64,000 nt of DNA, from assembly GCF_947581785.1 (NCBI RefSeq), contig NZ_CANPVO010000013.1:62001-126000 (forward strand), read 5' to 3'. A program made the position numbers and the translations under genes. The stretch is from Candidatus Palauibacter polyketidifaciens (GTDB taxonomy: Bacteria > Gemmatimonadota > Gemmatimonadetes > Palauibacterales > Palauibacteraceae). How positions within the stretch are numbered: position 1 is the first letter of the stretch; each line of letters opens with the position of its first letter. The notes under the pieces were generated by a model. That model was not told where the DNA came from, ran no database searches, and saw only the letters and a list, made by a program, of their open reading frames with translations. Shown one piece after another: positions 26,350-35,843 of the stretch.

Positions 26350-27270
26350 TCAGCCTCCCGTACTGTCGGCGCCGGCGCGGCGCTCCTGGACGGCGGATCG
26401 CAGCATTGCGACCGCGGCATAGAGGACGACGACCACGACGAGCCAGCGCATGGCGTTCAGGGGAAGCGAGCGGACGATGAGCGCGGCGATCAGCACGGCG
26501 GGGATACCCCCGATCGCCAGGCCGAGCGCCGCGCGGAGTCCGTAGCGTCCCGCCTTCAGGAAACGCAGGCCCGCGACCGGCATGAGGAAGGCGGACGCGC
26601 CCATCATGATGGGAAAGGCGACGGCCGGGTTCAGCCCCATGAGGCTGACGACGATCATCGTCGGGGCGTAGATCCCGATCCCGATCGTCATCAGCGCCCC
26701 GAGGACGAAGAGGCAGCCCGCCGCGAGGGCGAGCGATCCGCCGGACAGGCCGGACGCCGCTCCTCCCACGGCCGCGATCCCGAAGATCGCCATGAGGAAG
26801 GTGGCGGCGGCGATGAGGAGCGCGATCCCCATCCCGATCTGGATCCGGTACCGGGGCAGGCGTGCCACGATCCCCGCGCCCAGCCAGGCCCCGAGGACGG
26901 CAGCTGCGATGAGGACGAAGAGCGTCGTCGGTTCCACGCTGATGATCGCGATGAAGATGAAGGCCTGGATCACGACCGGCGGCGTGTGTCCGATCATCAT
27001 CGTGCCCGGGATCTCCTCGTCGGGCACGACCTTCTTCAGCTTGAACAGCGAGGTCGTCGGGGCGAAGGAGCCGATGCCGAGCGTGTCGAAGAAGTTCGTC
27101 CCGAAGCCCACCAGGAGTTCGAATACGCTGGGGCGGCCCCGCCAGCCGTCACGCTCCCGTCCGGCCCGCGTGGCCGCGGCGGCGGCGCGCACCCACGCCA
27201 CGAGCAGCCCGGCCGTGAAGATCGCCAGGACGGAGAACAGGTAGAGGCGCGGATCGCTCAGGTCAGGCAC
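26350..27270 (-). CDS. TSUP (TauE/SafE) family membrane permease
   Basis: The 306-residue polytopic protein has a GTG start with AAGGAG about 11 bases upstream and eight or so hydrophobic helices. The family's repeated half-domains are recognisable: FGTNFFDTLGIGSFAPTTSL with GTMMIGHTPPVVIQAF in the first, and IGIGIYAPTMIVVSLMGLNP with FPIMMGASAFLMPV in the second. TSUP carriers are predicted to move sulfite, sulfonates or other organosulfur anions. The longer loop between halves and the SVEPTT motif are ordinary. It lies 24 bases downstream of the DUF4175 gene and may share that long transcript. Confidence 0.85.
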   Translation of the reverse strand: MPDLSDPRLYLFSVLAIFTAGLLVAWVRAAAAATRAGRERDGWRGRPSVFELLVGFGTNFFDTLGIGSFAPTTSLFKLKKVVPDEEIPGTMMIGHTPPVVIQAFIFIAIISVEPTTLFVLIAAAVLGAWLGAGIVARLPRYRIQIGMGIALLIAAATFLMAIFGIAAVGGAASGLSGGSLALAAGCLFVLGALMTIGIGIYAPTMIVVSLMGLNPAVAFPIMMGASAFLMPVAGLRFLKAGRYGLRAALGLAIGGIPAVLIAALIVRSLPLNAMRWLVVVVVLYAAVAMLRSAVQERRAGADSTGG

Positions 27271-27294
27271 CCTGTTCGACGCTCCTTGTTGAGG

Positions 27295-30200
27295 TCAGCG
27301 CGGCGGCGGGTCCTCGGACAGCGCCCGGTAGTACGCCTCCACGAGTTCTCGGTATTCCTCCGGTACGTCGTCCGATCCGGAAAGGAAAAAGCGCTCGATC
27401 TGCGACCCCAGTTCACGGCGGAGGGCGAACTCGAAGTCCTTCAGGCCCCGCAGCACGTCCGCCTGGAGCCGGGCCAGCTCCTCGGGATCGTCAAAGTCCT
27501 CCATGGTCCGCAGGCGGTCGAGTCCGGCGATGGCGTCGTCGAGGTCGCCCACATCGACGCCCTCCTGGCCCAGTTCGTCGCGCAGGCGGCGGGCGTCCTG
27601 CCCCCGCTGGCGGAATTCCCGCTGGAACTGCCGGACGTCTTCCGGCGACAACCACGGTCCGCCGCCTCCGCCGCCGCCCCCGCCGGGCGCGAATCCCTGG
27701 CCGCCGCGGGGGGTCTGACCGGGCTCGCCCGGCTGTCCGCCACGACCTCCCTGGCCCTGTCCCTCGCCCTGCTGCTGGCCGCCCTGTCCCTCACCCTGCT
27801 GCTGGCCACCTTCCTGCCCGTCTTGCTGGCCCTGGCCGCCCTGCTGTTGGCCTTGGCCCTCCTGTCCCTCACCCTGTTGCTCGCCCTCGCCCTGCTGTTG
27901 GCCCTGGCCCTCCTGCCCTTCCTGCCCCTGTTGCAGGCGTTCCTGGAGCGACTCGAGGCCGCGGACGAGGTCGCGCGTCTCGTCCAGTTGCCGGCCGAGG
28001 CGGCGCGGGTCCGACTCGCTCAGCGCATCCCGCGCGGCCTGGACCCGCGCCCGCACGTTCTCCGCGTCCCGGGTGATCTGTTCCTCGAAGTTCCGCACAT
28101 AGTCCTCTGACTGGGTGCCGAGGACGCCTCGCGAGAAGAGAAGTTTGTCCCTCAGCCGGCTCTCGCGGATCTCGCCGGCGGCTTCCATCAGGTGGCGCGC
28201 AGCGTCCGGCTGATCCGCACGCGCCTCGCGCGACAGGCGATCCAGGTCGGTCTCCAACTGGTCCACCTCGCGGGCGAGTTCGGCCTTGCGCTCGCGCAGC
28301 CCGGTCACGCGCTCGCCGTCGCCGCCCGTCGGATCCTCGTTCACATCGCTCTGCAGTTCCCGCTGACGCTCCGCGATCCGCTCGGCCCTCCGCGCGGCGT
28401 CCTCGACCTCCCGTTCCACAGCCGCGACCTGTCGGTTCTCAAGCAGACGGCGTGCATCGCGCAGCCGGTCGAGGGCGTTCGACGCCTCCGCCTGTCCCTG
28501 CCCCCGGCGACCCTGCGCCTGGGCCCGCCGCATCTCGTCCGCCGCCTCCTGCAGCCGGCGCGCGGACTCCTCGACGTCCGCCCGATCGCCCTCGCGGCCC
28601 AGGCGCTGCAGTTGCCGGGCCAGCTCCTCCGTCTCCTGGATCATCCGCTGTTGCTGGCCCTGGCCTCCGCCCGCGGCGCCTCGCGGCTGCGCGGCCGCGC
28701 GCTCGTTCATCTGCTGCTGGCGTCTCGCGAGTTCCTCGAGCTTCTGCAGCGCCTCGTCCACCTCCTGATCCTGTTGCTGCTGCTGGCCCCGCTGGACGGT
28801 CTCGTACTGGTTCCGCAGGCGGTCCAGCTCCAGCTCGAACAGGTCCGCGAGCTCCTCGGCCCCTGCCCCGACGCTTCCCGGCGTACCGCCGCCGCCACCG
28901 CCGCCCTGCTGCACCTGGACGTCGCGGAACGCGGCTTCGGCGCGCTGCAGGTGCTGGAGCGAGCGCTGTTCGGGCGCGAGCGCTTCCTTGAGCTGCCGCT
29001 CCCCCAGTCTCGTCTCCGCTTCCAGCATCGCGGGGGGCGCCTGCGGGAGTTCCCTGAACACCGTCTCGAGCGACGGATCGCCCGCCACGCCGCGCTGCTG
29101 CATCTGCGCGATCAGCTCTTCCACCTGCTGTCGCAGTCGTCCCTGCAACAGCGTGAGCGTGGCGAGGTTCTCCGACATCTCCTCTTCTTCGAAATCGTTG
29201 CCGTCGCGATCCAGGCGGAAGGTCGCCGCGACGATCTGCCGCTGCTGTTCGGACAGTTCGCCGCCCATGCCGGCCCCGCCGCCTCCGCCGCCGCCCCCTC
29301 CCCCACCCTGCTCGGCCTGGCGGAAGTTCCGGTCGAAGGGACGGATCTCGACGAAGTAGATGTCCGAGCTTTCGACCCCGCCGCCGGGGCCGCCGGAGCG
29401 CAGATCCGCCGCGCGCGCGTAGTACGAGAGGACGTCGCCCGGCTCGAGCCCGAACTCTTCGAGGAAGAAGGTGTGTCCACCGGAGAGCTGCGTTGTGCCG
29501 CCGCGGTTCGTGCCGTGTAGAACGCGCGACGATTCCTCCCCGCCGTTCACCGAGTAGAGAAGTTCGACCCGCCCGAGCCCGAAGTCGTCCTCCGCTTCGA
29601 CCTCCACGTACAGTTCCTCGATCGGCGAGAGGCGGGTATCCCGTCCCGGCTCGGAGATCCGCACCCCCGGGGGCTGGTCGTCGAGCGGTTCGACGAGGTA
29701 GTCGGGGGAGCCGATGACGAAGCGGTTGCCCGGACCCATGAACTCGATGCGGTAGAAGGTCTCGCCGGTCACCGTGAAGCTCGTCTCGAACGCGCCGTCC
29801 ACGGGTTCGAGCGCCGCACCCTCCTCCTCGCCGTCGAACGCGAGACGCGCCGCCTCCGTGACCATCGTCGGCGTGACGCGAAGACGGACCTCCGTCCCCC
29901 GCAGCACGGCGATGTCGCCGCCATCCTCCACGGTCCGCGGGCTCAGCCCCGTGTAGGCCGGGAAGTGGTACTCGAGGTCGATCCGGTCCACGTAGGGGAG
30001 GTCCGCAACCTCAATGGTGAAGACGGCCGATCGGACGCCCTCGGAACTCACCGTGTAGTCGGTGGGCTCGTCGAGGTCGAAGAGGAGGACCTCGAAGGCG
30101 GCGCCATCCGCGGCCGGCGTCATGAAGTAGCGTTCCCACACGTCCGACTCGCCGCGCCGGACGGAGACCTCGACTTCGTCCGTCTCGAACCCCTGCGGGA

Positions 30201-30852
30201 ACGCGCGCACGAGCTGGTCCGAGCCGCGGGCGATGAGCGCGTCGCCCGGCTCCACCGTGATCGCGTAGGGATTGGCGGCGTCGGCGGTTTTCCAGGGGCT
30301 CAGGAGGAGCGAGCCCGCCGTGCCCTGGAAGGCGGGGCCGAAGAGGGCGATCAGCAGCACGGCCGTGGCGACGCCCGCGAACCAGGCGGTCGAGCGGCGC
30401 AGCCGGTCGCGCTCGACGCGGCGCCCCCGATCCACGCGGCGGGCGCGCCGGGCCGCGACCTCCAGCAGGCGCGCATCGAGGCCGGAGGGGGCGCCCGGCG
30501 ACCCGGCGCGCTCGATGGCCGCGAGGAACGCCGCCTTGAGCGACGGTTCATGCTCCTCCAGGTAGAGCGCGACCTGCGTGTCCGAGACCCGGCGCAGAAG
30601 CGGGCGCACCACGAACCAGGCGAAGAGGCCGACAGCGGCGGCCCAGAGCAGGATGCGGAAGATGAGAACCGCGCCGTCGTCGAAGCGCAGCCGGTCGATC
30701 CCGAACGTCGCGATGAAGAAGACGGCGAAACCGATCCCCAGCGTCACCGCGACGCCCTGGATGAGCTGGCGCATGCGCCACCGGCGTCTCACCCCGCGGA
30801 CGATCTCGAGCAACTGATGCTCCGTGTTCCGCGTCTTCGCCCATCGCTGCAT
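27295..30852 (-). CDS. DUF4175-family membrane-anchored coiled-coil protein with Gln/Gly-rich region
   Basis: The predicted 1185-residue protein starts at ATG 30852, with GGAGG six bases upstream; ATG 30858 is the alternative. Two N-terminal transmembrane helices (QGVAVTLGIGFAVFFIATFG; ILLWAAAVGLFAWFVV) precede LRRVSDTQVALYLEEHEP, typical of DUF4175, and a third helix lies near residue 165. Ig-like periplasmic segments follow to about residue 510. Then comes a very long helical part rich in Glu, Arg and Gln (NQYETVQRGQQQQQDQEVDE; LERREVEDAARRAERIAE-like heptads), a Q/G/E low-complexity tract, a poly-Gly run and a final helical domain. It is the last member of the MoxR/VWA run. Function unknown. 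Confidence 0.8.
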   Translation of the reverse strand: MQRWAKTRNTEHQLLEIVRGVRRRWRMRQLIQGVAVTLGIGFAVFFIATFGIDRLRFDDGAVLIFRILLWAAAVGLFAWFVVRPLLRRVSDTQVALYLEEHEPSLKAAFLAAIERAGSPGAPSGLDARLLEVAARRARRVDRGRRVERDRLRRSTAWFAGVATAVLLIALFGPAFQGTAGSLLLSPWKTADAANPYAITVEPGDALIARGSDQLVRAFPQGFETDEVEVSVRRGESDVWERYFMTPAADGAAFEVLLFDLDEPTDYTVSSEGVRSAVFTIEVADLPYVDRIDLEYHFPAYTGLSPRTVEDGGDIAVLRGTEVRLRVTPTMVTEAARLAFDGEEEGAALEPVDGAFETSFTVTGETFYRIEFMGPGNRFVIGSPDYLVEPLDDQPPGVRISEPGRDTRLSPIEELYVEVEAEDDFGLGRVELLYSVNGGEESSRVLHGTNRGGTTQLSGGHTFFLEEFGLEPGDVLSYYARAADLRSGGPGGGVESSDIYFVEIRPFDRNFRQAEQGGGGGGGGGGGAGMGGELSEQQRQIVAATFRLDRDGNDFEEEEMSENLATLTLLQGRLRQQVEELIAQMQQRGVAGDPSLETVFRELPQAPPAMLEAETRLGERQLKEALAPEQRSLQHLQRAEAAFRDVQVQQGGGGGGGTPGSVGAGAEELADLFELELDRLRNQYETVQRGQQQQQDQEVDEALQKLEELARRQQQMNERAAAQPRGAAGGGQGQQQRMIQETEELARQLQRLGREGDRADVEESARRLQEAADEMRRAQAQGRRGQGQAEASNALDRLRDARRLLENRQVAAVEREVEDAARRAERIAERQRELQSDVNEDPTGGDGERVTGLRERKAELAREVDQLETDLDRLSREARADQPDAARHLMEAAGEIRESRLRDKLLFSRGVLGTQSEDYVRNFEEQITRDAENVRARVQAARDALSESDPRRLGRQLDETRDLVRGLESLQERLQQGQEGQEGQGQQQGEGEQQGEGQEGQGQQQGGQGQQDGQEGGQQQGEGQGGQQQGEGQGQGGRGGQPGEPGQTPRGGQGFAPGGGGGGGGGPWLSPEDVRQFQREFRQRGQDARRLRDELGQEGVDVGDLDDAIAGLDRLRTMEDFDDPEELARLQADVLRGLKDFEFALRRELGSQIERFFLSGSDDVPEEYRELVEAYYRALSEDPPPR
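27690..27950 (-). repeat. Low-complexity Gln/Gly/Glu codon repeat inside the DUF4175 gene
   Basis: Read on the minus strand this stretch encodes many imperfect repeats of the type GQQQGEGQ and GQEGQ followed by a poly-glycine tract. The DNA is a run of related CAG/GGC/GAG triplets, so it is prone to slippage length change. A second poly-Gly run lies near 29280-29310. The repeat is within a coding frame and is not a mobile or intergenic element. Confidence 0.8.
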
Positions 30853-30863
30853 CGTCATCCTCC

Positions 30864-32954
30864 TCAAGCCCCTGCCAGCCCCGACACGGGACGCCGGCGC
30901 GTCCAGCGGTTCGCCAGCACGCTCTCCGCCCCCAGTACGAGCCCCGCGAGCAGCAGGAGCACCCACCAGAGTTCCGCGCGCCGCGGCACCGTTTCCTCGT
31001 CCGCCACCGCGCCGTCCTCCCCGGCGGTTCCCGCCGCCGTCGGCGCGACCCCTGCCACGGCCTCCACCACGCGCTCCGTCGCCACCGACGCCAAGTCAGA
31101 TTCGGTCATCGGAGGGTTGACCGCCACGGTGGTCGCACGGCCGGCGTCGTCCCGGAGCGCCACCTGGTAGAAACCGGCGCGGGGAAACTCGATCCACGTC
31201 GGCCCTTCGCCGACCTCCACCGGCTGCCGGTCGCCGTCCGGATCTACCAGGACCCACTCGGCCTCGGCCCCGGCGAGCCCCGCGGGACCCGCCCCGCCCG
31301 CTCCGACAAGAGCGGTGAGTTCGAGCACGCCCCCGGCTTCGATCCAGCGTTCCGGCTCCCGGTATCCGGTGGCGTGGAGCGCCAGCCGGTGCACGAAGGG
31401 CAGGAAGACGGGCTGCAGAGCGAGGTCGTTCCAGAAACGGTCGAGGGTCGACGTCCAGACCAGCACGCGGCCCTCGCCCACCGGACGGTCGAGCAGGGCG
31501 GGTTCACCGCTGTCGAAGCGGGCCACCACCGCCGTGCCCTCGGCAGGCTCCAGGCTCCAGAATCGTTCGAAGCGCGCACCGGAGAAATCCCCGCTGCGAG
31601 GGCCGGAGAAGAGTTCGAACACGGGGTGGTCGTAGTCGAGCCACGACAGCCTGCGGCCATCGGCCGCATCCACGAGGGAGCCGAGGCCGGCGCCGAGCAG
31701 TTCGAGTCCGGCGTCGGACCACCGATTCATGTTCGCATCCCGCCCGAGGACGATGAGCAGGCCCCCGCCGTCGCTCACCCACTCGCGCAGCCGGCCGGCC
31801 CGGCCCGCGTCGGCGAGGTCCGCATCGTTGAGGATCGCGAAGTCCGCCGACGACAGCGCGGCGGCATCGAGCCCCGTGGCCGGCGTCCGCGAAGTCCCGA
31901 TGCGGGGCGCGTCGCCGATTTCGAGGGCACGCTCAAGAAAGAGACTCCCGTCCGACGCCCTGCGGTTGTTCTCCAGGATGAGCGTGCGCAACCCGGCTTC
32001 GGGCGCCGCCATGAAGCGGAATTCGTTGTCGATGGCCAGCCCGTCCTCCGGGATCGTGAGGCGCCCGCGGCTTCGTCCTTCCGGGAGGGCAAGGTCGTCG
32101 AACACCGCCGTCCCGGTTCCGCGCGGCGGCATGTCCACCGCGATCGTCGCCACCGTCCGCCCGGCGATCTCGAGCGACACCGGGAGCCCCTCCACCGGCG
32201 CGTCGCCCATGTTCGCGAGCCGCGTCAGGAGCCGGACGCGTCCGTCTCCCGCGGCGCGCACCGCCGCCTCCGCGAGCGCGACGTTCGCCGCCTCCTCCGG
32301 CGCGACGCTCGCCGCCCGCAGCGACACCCCATCGGGAAGCCGCACCCGGCCGCCGTCCTCCCACCCCGTGCGCTGGAAGTCCGAGACGAGCGCCACCTCC
32401 CGCCTCCGGTCTTCGGACTCCGCGAGGATCCGTCCGGCAAGCTGGATGCCCGCCTCGAGCCGCGTCCCCAGGTCGGTCGTCGACAGATCCGCCAGGGCGT
32501 CCCGGGCGGCGACGAGGTCGAGCGTCAACGGCACCCGCTCCCGCGCCCGCTCGTCGAACGTCGCCACCGCGACGCGATCCCCCTCCCCGAGACCGTCGAG
32601 TACGGCGCGCGCGGAATCGAGGGCCGCCTCCCAGCGCCCTTCGTAGCCCAGGCTCGCCGACACATCGAGGAGGATGACGATGTCGCGGGCCGAACCGGCC
32701 TCCACCTCCGCCACCGAGTCGAAGAACGGCCGGGAGAAGGCGAGCGCGAGGAGGATGACCGCGATGCTGCGCAGGGCGAAGAGCAGGGGATGCCGGATCC
32801 GCTGCCGGTTCATCGTCTTGAAGGGCAGCTTCCGGAGGAACATCAGCGACGGGAACACCGTCACCCGGCTGCGCTGTCGATGGGTGAGGTGGATGATGAT
32901 CGGGATCGAGAGGAGCCCGAGCCCGGCCAGGAACCACGGGGTCAGGAAACTCAT
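30864..32954 (-). CDS. BatA-like membrane protein with N-terminal double-TM domain and VWA domain
   Basis: The 696-residue protein begins with the BatA N-terminal signature (MSFLTPWFLAGLGLLSIPII, then IHLTHRQ and FPSLMFLRKLPF, RIRHPLLFALRSIAVILLALAFSRPF). The VWA domain follows with a complete MIDAS start DVSAS (VILLDVSASLGYEG) and the TTDLGTRLEAG threonine region. Residues about 370-520 resemble a GATase-like Rossmann domain (DFAILNDADLADAG, GGGLLIVLGRDAN). A last TM helix (LWWVLLLLAGLVLGAESVL) ends it. It overlaps the DUF58 gene by ATGA and sits 11 bases before the DUF4175 start. Bat/MoxR loci are linked to envelope stress or chaperone-like metal insertion; the substrate is unknown. Confidence 0.87.
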   Translation of the reverse strand: MSFLTPWFLAGLGLLSIPIIIHLTHRQRSRVTVFPSLMFLRKLPFKTMNRQRIRHPLLFALRSIAVILLALAFSRPFFDSVAEVEAGSARDIVILLDVSASLGYEGRWEAALDSARAVLDGLGEGDRVAVATFDERARERVPLTLDLVAARDALADLSTTDLGTRLEAGIQLAGRILAESEDRRREVALVSDFQRTGWEDGGRVRLPDGVSLRAASVAPEEAANVALAEAAVRAAGDGRVRLLTRLANMGDAPVEGLPVSLEIAGRTVATIAVDMPPRGTGTAVFDDLALPEGRSRGRLTIPEDGLAIDNEFRFMAAPEAGLRTLILENNRRASDGSLFLERALEIGDAPRIGTSRTPATGLDAAALSSADFAILNDADLADAGRAGRLREWVSDGGGLLIVLGRDANMNRWSDAGLELLGAGLGSLVDAADGRRLSWLDYDHPVFELFSGPRSGDFSGARFERFWSLEPAEGTAVVARFDSGEPALLDRPVGEGRVLVWTSTLDRFWNDLALQPVFLPFVHRLALHATGYREPERWIEAGGVLELTALVGAGGAGPAGLAGAEAEWVLVDPDGDRQPVEVGEGPTWIEFPRAGFYQVALRDDAGRATTVAVNPPMTESDLASVATERVVEAVAGVAPTAAGTAGEDGAVADEETVPRRAELWWVLLLLAGLVLGAESVLANRWTRRRPVSGLAGA

Positions 32955-33877
32955 CGGTCCTTGCCCTTCAGGCGCCGCGACCGGTGCGACAGGTAGCGGA
33001 AGAGCACGGCGTCGAGCGGCGTCGACGTGACGATGAGTTCGTGGTCGATCGCCCGCTCGATCATCCGCTTCGAGATCTCGCCCACGTGCCCCTTCACCAG
33101 GGAGAGGTACTCCTCGCGCATCACGTCGGGCGTCACCGGGAGCCGCTCTCCCGTCTCCAGGTCCTCGAACGAGCGCGCCGCCTCGAACGGGAAGTCGACC
33201 TCGGCCGGGTCCAGGATCTGGAACACGATCACGTCCTGCCCCTTGCTGCGGAGCGCCCCCACCGAGTCGAGGACCGTCTTCGGTTCGGTGTACAGGTCGG
33301 AGACGAGAACGACGATACCCTTCCGGGCCAGGCTCTCGGCCACCTGCGTCAAGGGCCGCGTCAGATCGCCCGCCGTCTCGGCCCGGACGCGGTCGAGCGC
33401 CGCCAGGATCAGGCGTCGGTGCCGGACGGAGGGGGGGATGTACTCGATCAGCTTCTCATCGAAGATCGCCGCGCCCACGCGGTCGCGCTGGCTCGCGGAG
33501 AGATAGGCGAGACAGGCCGTCAGGTAGCGGGCATAGTCGAGCTTCGTGATCCCGCGCGAGCCGTAATCCATGGAACGGGAAGCGTCCACCGCGAAGAAGA
33601 CGTTCGCGTTCGTCTCGGCCTCGTATTCCTTGATGTAGTGGCGGTCCGTGCGTCCGTACACCTTCCAGTCGATCTTGCGGATGTCGTCGCCGGGCAGGTA
33701 CTGGCGGTGCGCCGCGAAGTCGAGCGACAGCCCGAGGAAGGGCGACCCGTGTGCCCCGGCGATGAAGCCCTCGACCACGGAACGCGCCACGAGTTCGAGG
33801 TTCCCGATCCGGGTGAGCACCGCCGGATCGAGGAACTGCGTCCCCGGCACCGTCCTCGAAGCGATTCTCGCCCGCAC
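32951..33877 (-). CDS. DUF58 domain protein (VWA-like, MoxR partner)
   Basis: The 308-residue cytoplasmic protein carries the DUF58 hallmark sequence HRQYLPGDDIRKIDWKVYGR at residues about 57-76, followed by KEYEAETNANVFFAVDASRS and a VWA-type fold with DASRS as MIDAS start. The remaining strands (GIVVLVSDLYTEPKTVL, DVIVFQILDPAEVDFPF) fit the family. DUF58 proteins are encoded beside MoxR AAA+ ATPases almost without exception and probably serve as their adaptor. It starts 16 bases after the MoxR stop and its own stop overlaps the BatA ATG. Confidence 0.92.
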   Translation of the reverse strand: MRARIASRTVPGTQFLDPAVLTRIGNLELVARSVVEGFIAGAHGSPFLGLSLDFAAHRQYLPGDDIRKIDWKVYGRTDRHYIKEYEAETNANVFFAVDASRSMDYGSRGITKLDYARYLTACLAYLSASQRDRVGAAIFDEKLIEYIPPSVRHRRLILAALDRVRAETAGDLTRPLTQVAESLARKGIVVLVSDLYTEPKTVLDSVGALRSKGQDVIVFQILDPAEVDFPFEAARSFEDLETGERLPVTPDVMREEYLSLVKGHVGEISKRMIERAIDHELIVTSTPLDAVLFRYLSHRSRRLKGKDR

Positions 33878-33893
33878 GATCCGGCCCCCTCCC

Positions 33894-34982
<1,089 letters not shown>

Positions 34983-35021
34983 GCCGGCTCCTTCCGGGTT
35001 CGGTGGATTCAGTGCGTCGGT

Positions 35022-35843
35022 TCAGTGTGTGAGGGCGTATACCACGTAGTTGACGCCCAGCTTGTACGCTTCGTTGGAGAGGGCGATGGGGACGAACCCC
35101 CGGTCCGACCACTCCATGTAGTCGCCAATGTCGTTGTCGTGATTCACGATGACCATAAGGCGGCCCTCGGGGTCGTTGTCCTCGAAGACGCCCCAGTAGC
35201 TCGCCACGCCGCCGCGGTAGGGATGCGGCATCTCGATGTTCTCCTGCCTCAGGTGGAAGAACGAGTCGAAGATCGGGTGGCTGTCGTCGAGCCGTTCAAG
35301 CCGGAGTCCCGGGAGCAGGATCTGGAGCCCCTGCCTCGTCCTCTCCAGGTCCCGCCTGCCTCCCATGTCGTCGATGATGAGGAACCCGCCCTTGCGCAGA
35401 TAGTTGCCCAGGTTGTCGGCCTCCACCTGGTTCATCGTCCAGCCGCCGGGTTCCGACAGGTACGCGACGGGGAACTTGAACAGGTCCGGGTCGTCCATGG
35501 CGAGCACGTTGCCACCGCCCTTGCGCGGGCCGATCGTCGTGAGCGCGTCCATGATCTCGGCGAAGTTGCGCTCGGCTATGGGCCAGTCGTGCGACCACCC
35601 CGGGTTCCAGCCCCAGCCGCCGCGGTAGTAGAGGCGGACGAAGGTGAACTCGCCGGTGTAGGGCGTGTTGTACTCCTGGTAGGAGGCGAGGTCGTCCCCG
35701 AACCCGCCGCCTCCCCGTCCGCGCCGGCGCTGGCCCTCGAGGTCGGCGACCGCGAGCAGCGTGAGCAGCGCGGCTAGGCCGCCGGTCGCAAGGGGTCGGG
35801 CGACGGGGGGTCGAGCGACCAGGCGTCGGGAGCGCGCGGTCAT
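35022..35843 (-). CDS. DUF4159 domain protein, exported
   Basis: The predicted 273-residue protein has a long N-terminal leader (ATG 35843, ATGA overlap with the upstream TPR gene) ending near ADLEGQ, then an RG-rich short segment. The DUF4159 domain runs through the rest: GEFTFVRLYYRGGWGWNPGW, DYPIAERNFAEIM-like start, YLSEPGGWTMNQVEADNLGNY, GGFLIIDDMGG, HPIFDSFFHL and VIVNHDNDIGDYMEWSD. The family has a GATase-like fold with no known activity and is regularly found beside MoxR/DUF58 genes. Periplasmic location is inferred from the leader. Confidence 0.87.
   Translation of the reverse strand: MTARSRRLVARPPVARPLATGGLAALLTLLAVADLEGQRRRGRGGGGFGDDLASYQEYNTPYTGEFTFVRLYYRGGWGWNPGWSHDWPIAERNFAEIMDALTTIGPRKGGGNVLAMDDPDLFKFPVAYLSEPGGWTMNQVEADNLGNYLRKGGFLIIDDMGGRRDLERTRQGLQILLPGLRLERLDDSHPIFDSFFHLRQENIEMPHPYRGGVASYWGVFEDNDPEGRLMVIVNHDNDIGDYMEWSDRGFVPIALSNEAYKLGVNYVVYALTH

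Noticed and set aside
27690-27950. Possible CRISPR or satellite array
   Set aside because: Repeats are short, imperfect and in frame with a coding sequence; there are no uniform spacers.
26314-28110. Plus-strand frame with strongly hydrophobic leucine/alanine runs that look like TM helices near 27770-27950
   Set aside because: It is the reverse complement of the Gln/Gly repeat codons of the DUF4175 gene; no start signal or family match supports it.
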